In this document: positions 8,992-16,396 of the stretch, in pieces
Layout of the letters: each line of letters opens with the position of its first letter
How positions within the stretch are numbered: the stretch's first letter is position 1
Origin: Collimonas fungivorans Ter331
Lineage (GTDB): Bacteria; Pseudomonadota; Gammaproteobacteria; Burkholderiales; Burkholderiaceae_D
Assembly (NCBI RefSeq): GCF_000221045.1
Contig: NC_015856.1
Span: forward strand, 248,001 to 312,000
Length of the DNA stretch: 64,000 nucleotides
Direction of reading: 5' to 3'
Notes under the pieces: generated by a model
Databases searched by the model: none
Seen by the model: only the letters and a program-made list of their open reading frames with translations
What the model was told of the DNA's origin: nothing
Made by a program: the position numbers and the translations under genes

Positions 8992-9990
8992 ATGCCATCG
9001 ACATCCAAGAATATGCGTGTGATTCCTGCCATCTTGTGTCTCTTGCTGGCGGCTGCCGGCGCCAACTCGTCTGCGGCCGAAGCGGCCAACTCCGGTTGGC
9101 CGACCAACCGGCCCGCGCAGCTGCGCCAGCAAGCCGCCGGCACGGCCATGCTGGCGGCGACCAGCACCGCAGGCGGCAGGATCGTAGCCGTCGGCGACCA
9201 TGGCGTGATCCTGCTGTCCGACGACGGCAAACGGTACCGCCAGGCGCGCAGCGTGCCGACCCGCACCATGCTGACCTCGGTCATCTTCATCGACCGCAAC
9301 ACCGGCTGGGCCGCCGGCCATGACGGCGTGGTGCTGAAAACCGCCGACGGCGGCGAACACTGGAACCTGCTGCGCCAGCAGTATGGCCAGGAGCAGCCGA
9401 TATTGTCGATCTGGTTTGGCGATGCCGACAAGGGCCTGGCGGTCGGTCTGTTCGGCATGGCCCTGGGCACCAGCGACGGCGGCGCGACCTGGACCGAAAT
9501 AAAACTGAGCAACGGCGACGCCGCCGACCGCCACCTGTACCGGATTGTCGCGACCGCCAGCGGCACGCTGCTGATCATGGCCGAAGCCGGCGCTGTATTC
9601 CGCTCGGAAGACGGCGGCAAACACTGGGATGTAATCGACAGCGGCGAAAAGGGCTCGCTCTGGAGCGCCGCCGCCTTTTCTGAGAACGGCGCCAGCACCG
9701 TGGTCGCGGTCGGCATGCGCGGCCACATCATACGCAGCGCCGATGACGGCAAGAGCTGGCAGCCGGTCGCTTCCGGCACAACGCAATCGCTGACCGATAT
9801 TACCCAACTGTCCGGGCGCGAACTGGCGGCCGGCGGCATGGGCGGCACCATGTTGCGCAGCACTGACGGCGGCCGCCATTTCACGCTGGAGCATAGCGCC
9901 GGCGATGAACCGATCACGGCGCTGCTCAAGGCGCCGGGCGGGAAGGGCGCGCTGCTGTTTTCCCTGGCGGGCGTGGTGGCGGCGCCCTAG
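8992..9990 (+). CDS. YCF48-like exported beta-propeller
   Basis: A 332-residue exported protein: signal peptide (VIPAILCLLLAAAGANSSAA) then repeated blades carrying the BNR/Asp-box style motif S-x-DGG-xxW (SDGGATW, SEDGGKHW, SADDGKSW, STDGGRHF). This is the photosystem II assembly factor YCF48/HCF136-like fold, here a periplasmic partner of the RND system. The ATG at 8992 is chosen because TGAGGAAA lies at 8981-8988; a TTG at 8980 is in frame but overlaps the previous stop. Its position as the last gene of the cluster is usual. Function inferred: scaffold or substrate hand-over factor. Confidence 0.8.
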   Translation: MPSTSKNMRVIPAILCLLLAAAGANSSAAEAANSGWPTNRPAQLRQQAAGTAMLAATSTAGGRIVAVGDHGVILLSDDGKRYRQARSVPTRTMLTSVIFIDRNTGWAAGHDGVVLKTADGGEHWNLLRQQYGQEQPILSIWFGDADKGLAVGLFGMALGTSDGGATWTEIKLSNGDAADRHLYRIVATASGTLLIMAEAGAVFRSEDGGKHWDVIDSGEKGSLWSAAAFSENGASTVVAVGMRGHIIRSADDGKSWQPVASGTTQSLTDITQLSGRELAAGGMGGTMLRSTDGGRHFTLEHSAGDEPITALLKAPGGKGALLFSLAGVVAAP

Positions 9991-10105
9991 TTTCCTCCAT
10001 TTGATTACCTGGGACGTAATCGACCGTGCCCGATGCTGGGCGGAGAATGCTCTTGTCGTCAACGACAACGCAACTCTCCCAACCCATCCTTGAAGGAGCA
10101 CCACC

Positions 10106-10510
10106 ATGACCAGCACCGCCAGCGCCAATGCCCGGAATATCGCCGATGAAGCCGCGTCCATCGCCGGCCGCTACATCGCAGCCTGGGACGAAACCGACGC
10201 CGTGCGCCGCCGCGCACTGATAGCAGCCGCATTTACCCCAGAAGCAACCTACGTCGATCCGATGATGAGCAACGCCGGCCATGACGGGCTGGATGCCATG
10301 ATAGGCGCGGTACAGCAGCAGTTTGCCGGCTTGCGTTTCAAGTTGCACGGCAATCAGGACGGCCATAACAATGTCGTGCGCTTTTCCTGGGCCCTGGCCG
10401 CCGACGGCGCCGAGCCGGTCGCCATCGGCACCGACATCGTGGTGCTGGCGGCGGACGGACGCATCAGCAGCGTCATCGGTTTCCTGGATGCGATGAACCT
10501 GCCGGTTTGA
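10106..10510 (+). CDS. NTF2/SnoaL-like domain protein
   Basis: A 134-residue cytoplasmic protein of the nuclear-transport-factor-2 fold: an N-terminal helix (EAASIAGRYIAAWDETD), a strand with FTPEATYVDPM, and a C-terminal sheet ending DGRISSVIGFLDAMN. Such proteins bind or isomerise small hydrophobic ligands; no catalytic role can be claimed. GAAGGAG precedes the ATG. The XRE regulator downstream starts 50 bases later, so the two form a likely operon in which the regulator may sense a ligand of this pathway. Confidence 0.75.
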   Translation: MTSTASANARNIADEAASIAGRYIAAWDETDAVRRRALIAAAFTPEATYVDPMMSNAGHDGLDAMIGAVQQQFAGLRFKLHGNQDGHNNVVRFSWALAADGAEPVAIGTDIVVLAADGRISSVIGFLDAMNLPV

Positions 10511-10560
10511 AATCCCTGGCTGCCGGGCTACACTGCCCGGTAAATCTTTGGAGACAATTC

Positions 10561-11418
10561 ATGGGCGCATCGCAAGCCGCAGAAAAAACAGGCATGGAGC
10601 AGGCCGCACACAATCGCTATTTCAATGACTTCGCCACGGCTTTGCGTTACTGGCGCGACAAGCGCGGCTATAGCCAGCTGCGCCTGTCGGCCGAAAGCCA
10701 TATCTCGCAGCGCCACATCAGCTTCCTGGAAAGCGGACGCTCGCAGCCGAGCCGCGAGTTGATCCTGAAGCTGGGCACAGCGCTCGACATTCCGCTGCGC
10801 CAGCGCAATGTGATGCTGCTGGCGGCGGGTTTCGCGCCGGCCTACCAGGAGCGCAAATTGTCCGATCCCGAACTGGCCGCGGTCAAGCAGGCGCTGGATT
10901 TCATGCTGGCCCAGCAGGCGCCTTATCCGGCGCTAGTGGTGGACCGCCTGTGGAACCTGGTGATGAGCAACGGCCCGGCCGCCATGATGATCCGCTGGCT
11001 GCTGGACATGCCCGACAGCCAGCCGATCCCGCGCGAAGGCGTCAACGTCTTGCAGCTGATGCTGGACCCGCAGGCGATCAGGAAGCACCTGGTCAACTGG
11101 CAGGATGTCAGCGCCGACCTGCTGCACTGGATACAGCGCGAAGCCATGAGCGACGGTCCGGGCAGCGAAGCCACCAGGCTGCTGGAACAGCTGCTGGCGC
11201 TGCCCGGCATCAAGGCCGCCAGCCAGACGCCGAACCTGGACACGCGCGTCTTGCCGTTCCTGGCGATGACCCTCAGAAAAGACGGTGTCGAACTCAACCT
11301 GTTCACTTCGATCGCCACCATGGGTACGCCGCACGACGTCACCGTGCATGAGCTGAGGATAGAGTCATTCTTTCCAGCCGACGCCGCCACCGCGGCCTGG
11401 TTCAAAAGCAGAGGCTAG
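10561..11418 (+). CDS. XRE-family regulator with MmyB-like ligand-binding domain
   Basis: A 285-residue DNA-binding protein. An N-terminal helix-turn-helix (about residues 20-75: LRYWRDKRGYSQLRLSAES, then HISFLESGRSQPSRELILKL) is followed by an MmyB-like C-terminal domain (VVDRLWNLVMSNGPAAMMI; HELRIESFFPAD at the end) that usually binds a fatty acid or similar ligand. The ATG at 10561 has GGAGA upstream; the in-frame TTG at 10507 overlaps the previous gene and was rejected. Such regulators commonly control the neighbouring enzyme gene, here the NTF2-like protein. Confidence 0.8.
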   Translation: MGASQAAEKTGMEQAAHNRYFNDFATALRYWRDKRGYSQLRLSAESHISQRHISFLESGRSQPSRELILKLGTALDIPLRQRNVMLLAAGFAPAYQERKLSDPELAAVKQALDFMLAQQAPYPALVVDRLWNLVMSNGPAAMMIRWLLDMPDSQPIPREGVNVLQLMLDPQAIRKHLVNWQDVSADLLHWIQREAMSDGPGSEATRLLEQLLALPGIKAASQTPNLDTRVLPFLAMTLRKDGVELNLFTSIATMGTPHDVTVHELRIESFFPADAATAAWFKSRG

Positions 11419-11487
11419 CCGGGCGCTTTACAATAGGCGCGCTGGAAACAGGCAGATCCTATCGATCCACACAATGGAGAAGGCAAA

Positions 11488-12033
11488 ATGACAAGAAAGA
11501 TGCTAGGCACGGCAGCAGCGGCCTGGGCCGCACTGCTGCTCGCAGGCTGCGCCAGTTCACCGGTCACGACGACGATCGTGGTGCCCGACAGCCTGAAGGT
11601 GGCAGACACGCAGACCTTGTCGCTTGAGGTAAAGGCGACAGGCGTACAAATTTACCAATGCGCCGTTGCCAAAGCGGACGCAACGCAGTTCGAGTGGCGC
11701 TTCGTGGCACCGGAAGCTGATCTGTTCGATAACGCCGGCGAGAAGATAGGCAAGCACTACGCCGGTCCGACCTGGGAGTCGACCGACGGCAGCAAGGTAG
11801 TCGGCGCACTGCAGGCGCACAGCGATGCGCCCGAGGCGGGCGCCATCCCGTGGCTGCTGCTCAATGCAAAATCGACTGACGGTATCGGCGTGTTCGGCCT
11901 GACAAAAAGCATCCAGCGCCTGCAGACATCCGGCGGCAATGCGCCTGCCGATGGCTGCGACCAGGCTCAGCTGGGGAAAGAAGTTCGCGTGCCTTACAAG
12001 GCGATATACCGCTTTTATTCCGCTAAACCGTAA
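11488..12033 (+). CDS. DUF3455 lipoprotein
   Basis: A 181-residue predicted lipoprotein: a signal peptide with lipobox LLLAGC (Cys about residue 23) and then a DUF3455 domain (VPDSLKVADTQTLSLEVKATGVQIYQC; GKHYAGPTWESTDGSKVVG; IPWLLLNAKST; GVFGLTKSIQRLQTSGG). The function of the family is unknown; fungal and bacterial members are secreted. A GGAGAAGG ribosome site precedes the start. It stands alone between the XRE regulator and a hairpin at 12047-12078. Confidence 0.8.
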   Translation: MTRKMLGTAAAAWAALLLAGCASSPVTTTIVVPDSLKVADTQTLSLEVKATGVQIYQCAVAKADATQFEWRFVAPEADLFDNAGEKIGKHYAGPTWESTDGSKVVGALQAHSDAPEAGAIPWLLLNAKSTDGIGVFGLTKSIQRLQTSGGNAPADGCDQAQLGKEVRVPYKAIYRFYSAKP

Positions 12034-12046
12034 GCTGCCGCCAGCA

Positions 12047-12078
12047 GCGTTTCCGCCCCAAGCCTTGGGCGGAAACGC
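12047..12078. terminator. Perfect 12-bp hairpin after DUF3455 gene
   Basis: GCGTTTCCGCCC at 12047-12058 pairs exactly with GGGCGGAAACGC at 12067-12078 across an 8-base loop. It begins 14 bases after the stop. There is no following T-run on the plus strand, so it may act as a transcript end stabiliser rather than a classical intrinsic terminator. Confidence 0.6.
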
Positions 12079-12221
12079 CGCGCCGAATTGAGACAATCAA
12101 TTTGTAACACAAGCACCGCAAGCGCCAGAACTACTGATATATTTGTCGCGGGGAAATCTGCTCCTTAATCTATTCTCCGGCAGCCTGATCTGCCGGGCGC
12201 GACTCATTGGGAGCTTACGTT

Positions 12222-13106
12222 ATGCATGGTGCCATCAAGCACGGCCTTACCCTGTTTTTTATCCTGGCGCCGCTCGCTGCAACCGCAGGCGATACCCTCG
12301 GCAAGATCCGCGACAGCCAGACCATCACCTTCGCCTACCGCCAGACCGCACCTTTCTCCTACACCAATGACAACAAGCAGATCGTCGGTTATTCGATCGA
12401 CCTCTGCCAGAAAATCGCCGACGCCGTCAAGCGCGAGCTGAAGCTGCCGAACCTGAAAGTGCAGTACCTGCCGGTCGATTCCAGCACCCGTTTCTCCAGC
12501 ATCATCGACGGCAAGGCCGACCTCGAATGCGGTTCGACCACCAATAACGCCGAGCGCCGCACCCGCGTCGGCTTCACCGTGCCGCATTTCTTTTCCAGCG
12601 TGCGGATGGTGGTGAAGAACGGCAGCGGCATAAAAAACTGGTCGGACCTGCGCAACAAGACCATGGTGATCACCAAGAGCACCACCACCATCGACCTGGT
12701 CAACGACCGCAGCAATGTGCGCTCGCTGAACATCAAGGTGCTGGAAGCGCAGGACGATGCCGAATCGTTCGCCTTCGTCGAACAAGGCAAGGCCGATGCC
12801 TACGCGATGGACGACGTGCTGCTGTACAGCTTGCGCTCGACCGCAAAGAATCCTGCCGACTACACGATCCTCGGCGATCCGCTCTCGATCGAACCGTATT
12901 CGCTGATGCTCCGCAAGGACGATCCGGCCTTCAAGAAAGTGGTGGACCAGGAGATGGTGCGGCTGATCAATGAAGGCGAACTGAAAAAAATCTACAGCTA
13001 TTGGTTCACCCAGCCGAATGGCCCGAAAGGCAGCAACCTGAACATGCCGATGGGTTACCTGCTGCGCGATTCCCTGCAATATCCGTCGGACAAGACGGCG
13101 CAGTGA
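12222..13106 (+). CDS. Amino-acid ABC transporter substrate-binding protein (family 3)
   Basis: A 294-residue periplasmic binding protein: signal peptide (HGLTLFFILAPLAATAG), then SBP family 3 signatures (FSYTNDNKQIVGYSIDLCQKIADAV; ADLECGSTTNNAERR; the region FAFVEQGKADAYAMDDVLL). It resembles glutamate/aspartate-binding GltI proteins (SBP_bac_3). The ATG at 12222 with GGGAG eight bases upstream is preferred to the TTG at 12207. No permease or ATPase gene is next to it, and the following genes are convergent, so it is an orphan binding protein, perhaps feeding a transporter elsewhere. Confidence 0.85.
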   Translation: MHGAIKHGLTLFFILAPLAATAGDTLGKIRDSQTITFAYRQTAPFSYTNDNKQIVGYSIDLCQKIADAVKRELKLPNLKVQYLPVDSSTRFSSIIDGKADLECGSTTNNAERRTRVGFTVPHFFSSVRMVVKNGSGIKNWSDLRNKTMVITKSTTTIDLVNDRSNVRSLNIKVLEAQDDAESFAFVEQGKADAYAMDDVLLYSLRSTAKNPADYTILGDPLSIEPYSLMLRKDDPAFKKVVDQEMVRLINEGELKKIYSYWFTQPNGPKGSNLNMPMGYLLRDSLQYPSDKTAQ

Positions 13107-13115
13107 GCGCGGTAA

Positions 13116-14123
13116 TTATTGCAGCAGGCGCTGCATGAAGAGCTCCATGAACAGTCGCTTGTCGAGCGCCAGGCAGACTTCGGCGTTTGGCGCGCCGGGC
13201 TGCTCCCTGGTGTAGCCGTCCTGGTCGACCACGATGCGCAGCGGCGTGGTCGGACAAATGCCGCGGTCGGCCAGGTAGGCCACCGGCACCGCGTCGAACA
13301 GCGTCGGCGTAGTGCTGGACCAGGGCTGGTAGCTGTCGGTCCACTGGTGGTACAGCAGCGTCAGCGCATCGGTCAGCGGCGAACCATGGCCAAACAGGGC
13401 GCCGCGCTCGACTTCGTCCAGCCGGACCTGGGTCGAATCGAGCGGCATCATCACGATAGGCACACCCGACGCAAACAGCTTTTGCGCAGCCGGGATATCG
13501 GCCGCAATGTTGTATTCCTTGTCCGCCGGACGCGGCGCCGCATATTCCGATTTCCTGTAGCCGGCCCGCACCGACCCACCCATCATTACCACTCGCTTGA
13601 GCTTGCCGAAAGTGGCCGGGTCGCGCGTTATCGCCGCGCCGATGTTGGTCAAGGGACCGAGGGCGATCAAGGTGATCTGGCCCGGATGCTGACGTATCTG
13701 CCGCAACAGGAAATCGACCGCCGGCGGCGCCGGTTCCGGCAGGCTGCCGCGCTGGGCCCAGCGTGCCTGGGTGAACGGCGTCATGCTGGTGGTGGCGATG
13801 CCGCGCGCAATCGGGATGCCGTCATGTCCGGTTTCGCGCAGCAGGCGTTGCAGCAGCTGCATGCGCAATCCGGTGTCGCCCCAGGCCGAGGTAAACCCCA
13901 GGATTTCGAAACCGGGGCTGTTCAACAGCAGCCCTAATGCAAACGCGTCGTCGATATCGTCGCCGATGTCGGTGTCGACGATCACCTGCCCGGCTTGCGC
14001 CGCATACGCCGGCTGCGGTGCGCACATCAGGCACAGCGACGGCGCCAGCAATAGCGCCGGCAACAGAGCCGAGCGCGCGCTTCTCAGTGCGTTTTTCAGT
14101 TCTCTCCTGGCCCGGGCAAGCAT
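13116..14123 (-). CDS. Exported nucleoside hydrolase (IUNH family) with intact metal site
   Basis: A 335-residue inosine-uridine-preferring nucleoside hydrolase. A signal peptide (ALLPALLLAPSLCLMCAPQPAYA) precedes the calcium/catalytic motif DTDIGDDIDDA (about residues 50-60). A second family block (ITLIALGPLTNIGAAITRDP) and VVMMGGSVRAG follow, and the distal Asp lies in FDAVPVAYL. It should cleave the N-glycosidic bond of nucleosides to base and ribose, unusually in the periplasm. It is the last gene of a minus-strand run (TonB receptor, hydrolase, second nucleoside hydrolase, this one), 18 bases from its paralogue. Confidence 0.85.
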   Translation of the reverse strand: MLARARRELKNALRSARSALLPALLLAPSLCLMCAPQPAYAAQAGQVIVDTDIGDDIDDAFALGLLLNSPGFEILGFTSAWGDTGLRMQLLQRLLRETGHDGIPIARGIATTSMTPFTQARWAQRGSLPEPAPPAVDFLLRQIRQHPGQITLIALGPLTNIGAAITRDPATFGKLKRVVMMGGSVRAGYRKSEYAAPRPADKEYNIAADIPAAQKLFASGVPIVMMPLDSTQVRLDEVERGALFGHGSPLTDALTLLYHQWTDSYQPWSSTTPTLFDAVPVAYLADRGICPTTPLRIVVDQDGYTREQPGAPNAEVCLALDKRLFMELFMQRLLQ

Positions 14124-14141
14124 CGTCGAGATCTCCTGCGG

Positions 14142-15293
14142 TTACTTGGCTGCCGCCGGCGTCGGCAGGTTCATCAGCCTGATCATCAACTTTTCGAAAG
14201 CCGGCACGTTGACTTCGCGCACCACCGTGGTCGGGCTGGCGATCAGGCCCTGAGGCGCGTAAGCGGCCGGCCAGGACAGGGTGTTGCCATAACCGGCGCC
14301 GAAATCGGTGTCGATGCTGACGAACAGCTGGTCGGACTTGCTGATCAGCGCCGGATCGAGCCAGACCGCCGTGGCCAGTTCATCCCACAGGGGAAAACCG
14401 GTTTCGGTGACTTTCTTCACCATCTGCGCCAGCGGCGTGCTGGACTTGGTCATGTCGTTCAGCAGCTTGGCGCTGAGTTCGGTGGCGGTCGACGGATCGG
14501 CCGGCACCATGACGATCCGTTTCCACGGTGCGCGCAAGACGATCTTGGCCGCTTCAGGGTCCCAGCGGAAATTGAATTCCAGGCGCGGCGTATTGATGTA
14601 TTCGCGCGCAAACTGCTCCGCCGACTTGGACGGCAGCACCTGGTGCGGATTCAGGCTGCCGCCCATGTAGACGATTTCCTTGGCGGTCTCGGCAAAACTC
14701 GGATCCAGGCTGATCGCCAGCGCCACGTTCGTCATCGGGCCGGTGGCCAGGATGGTGACCTGGCCCGGGAACTCATGCACTTTGCGGATCATGAAGTTGG
14801 CGGCGATTTCATTCGCGGCCTTGGTATGCGGCATGCCTTCCGCCAGCTGCGGCACCACGTCGTGGGCGTGGTAGTTGGGCTGGCTCTGGATGGTGCCGTC
14901 CGGCCATTTCTCATCCATCCACGCACCTTTGTAGACCAGCTTGCCGTACAGCGCTTCCCAGCGCCGCGTTGCTTCCTGCGTATTCAGCAAGGGAAAGGCC
15001 GAACCGGGCACCACCGGTATGTCGCTGCGTCCGATCACTTCCAGCGTGCGCAGTGCGTGTGCGATATTTTCGTCGCGCCAGGTCGAGCCGCTGACAATCG
15101 TGATGCCCAGCACCTCCACATCGGGCGACTGGATCGCCATCAGCTGCGCCGCACGCGGACCGCCGACATCGTCGTCGATGATCACTTTGCGCTTGCCGGC
15201 GGCCTGCGCCTGCGCCGGCAAGGTGGCGGCGACCGCCAGCCCCAGCATGAATACCGTCGATAACAGCCGGCGACGCATTGAATTCGGTTTCAT
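14142..15293 (-). CDS. Exported nucleoside hydrolase homologue with altered metal-binding loop
   Basis: A 383-residue paralogue of the next gene, exported (MRRRLLSTVFMLGLAVAATL). Family blocks VTILATGPMTNVALAISLDP and IVYMGGSLNP are kept, and the distal Asp is in FPLWDELATAVWL. The N-terminal loop reads IIDDDVGGPRAAQLM (Asp40-42): the two Asp residues that normally complete the calcium site (DxDxGxDD) are replaced by Pro46-Arg47. It may be inactive, a binding protein, or bind metal differently. ATG at 15293 is used; the TTG at 15296 is also in frame. Located between the alpha/beta hydrolase and the intact paralogue. Confidence 0.8.
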   Translation of the reverse strand: MKPNSMRRRLLSTVFMLGLAVAATLPAQAQAAGKRKVIIDDDVGGPRAAQLMAIQSPDVEVLGITIVSGSTWRDENIAHALRTLEVIGRSDIPVVPGSAFPLLNTQEATRRWEALYGKLVYKGAWMDEKWPDGTIQSQPNYHAHDVVPQLAEGMPHTKAANEIAANFMIRKVHEFPGQVTILATGPMTNVALAISLDPSFAETAKEIVYMGGSLNPHQVLPSKSAEQFAREYINTPRLEFNFRWDPEAAKIVLRAPWKRIVMVPADPSTATELSAKLLNDMTKSSTPLAQMVKKVTETGFPLWDELATAVWLDPALISKSDQLFVSIDTDFGAGYGNTLSWPAAYAPQGLIASPTTVVREVNVPAFEKLMIRLMNLPTPAAAK

Positions 15294-15350
15294 CAATTAG
15301 CTACTTTCAAATGGAAAATATAAAAACATGCCGGACGCTGTCGCCGCAGG

Positions 15351-16304
15351 TTATCGCAAAAATGGCTGCAGCGCCGACAGGAAGGCATCCGGCGTTTCAA
15401 TCATCGGCGCATGGCCGCTGCCCGCGATGATCTTCAGTTCGGCGCCGCCGATCTTGGAGGCGAAATAGCGGCCGTCTTGCAACGGCAGCAAGTTGTCGTG
15501 TTCGCCCCAGATCACCAGGGTCGGGATCTTGATCGCGCCCAGCTTGTCGTCCACGGTTTCGTCCAGCAGGGCCGGATTGCGCACCGCACGTATGGCCCAG
15601 GCGTCGCCCTTGGCCAGGCTCCAGGCCAGGCCGTCGCGCAGCGCCTGGTCGGTCTGATAGGAGGGCGAATGAAACACGCTGGCCAGCAGCTGCTTTTCGC
15701 CGGCCAGCGAAGCGCCGACGGTGGCCGGTTTGCCGGGCGGGGGCGGCGCGAACAGGCGTTTCATGGTCGCGTGCAGGCCGGCCGAATCGGACAGCACCAG
15801 CCGCGCCGGTTTGGGCAGGCCCAGGCTGGGGCCGGCGGCGATGCCGCGCAGAGCTTGTATCGTATATTGGGCCGAAATCCAGCCGCCCAGCGATTCGCCT
15901 ACGAGGGTGAAATCGGATACCTGGTTCTGGCGCAGGAATTCGCCGAGGAAATCGACCCAGGTCTGGATGCCGTAATCGATCTGCGGTTTATCGGAATTGC
16001 CGAAACCCAGCTGGTCCAGCGCCAGCACCCGGTGGTTTTGCGCCAGCGGCAGCATGACCTGCCCCCAGTCGCCCTTGGCGCTGCTGCCCAGGCCGTGCAC
16101 CAGCACCAGCACCGGACCGCTGCCGATATCGTAATAGCGGATGGCGGCGCCAAACAGGAGCGCGGTTTTCTGTTCCGGCAAAGCGGCTGGCGGCGCGGCA
16201 CTGGCCGCGGCCGGCGCCAGCAGGGCGGTGCCGATCGCCAGCGCCGAACATGCGGCTGCCGCGAGCCGCCGCCAGGGTTGGCCGGAACCGTGAGCGTTAT
16301 GCAT
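15351..16304 (-). CDS. Exported alpha/beta hydrolase
   Basis: A 317-residue secreted serine hydrolase: signal peptide (LAAAACSALAIGTALLAPAAASA), oxyanion region VLVHGLGSSAKGDW, nucleophile elbow GESLGG with Ser138, acid in IWGEHDNLLPLQD, and His in GSGHAPMIETPDAF. The order is complete for an active alpha/beta hydrolase of the 2-hydroxymuconate/haloperoxidase-like group. It lies 93 bases downstream of the TonB receptor and upstream of two nucleoside hydrolases. An inferred role is removal of an acyl or ester group from an imported nucleoside-like substrate; the real substrate is unknown. Confidence 0.85.
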   Translation of the reverse strand: MHNAHGSGQPWRRLAAAACSALAIGTALLAPAAASAAPPAALPEQKTALLFGAAIRYYDIGSGPVLVLVHGLGSSAKGDWGQVMLPLAQNHRVLALDQLGFGNSDKPQIDYGIQTWVDFLGEFLRQNQVSDFTLVGESLGGWISAQYTIQALRGIAAGPSLGLPKPARLVLSDSAGLHATMKRLFAPPPPGKPATVGASLAGEKQLLASVFHSPSYQTDQALRDGLAWSLAKGDAWAIRAVRNPALLDETVDDKLGAIKIPTLVIWGEHDNLLPLQDGRYFASKIGGAELKIIAGSGHAPMIETPDAFLSALQPFLR

Positions 16305-16396
16305 GTGTCTCTCCCGATGGAATCTTGCGCATGCATACAGGGGCGGCAGCTGCGCCGCCCCTGGAATAACCGGCGCGATTGAAGCTGCCCGGCAGC

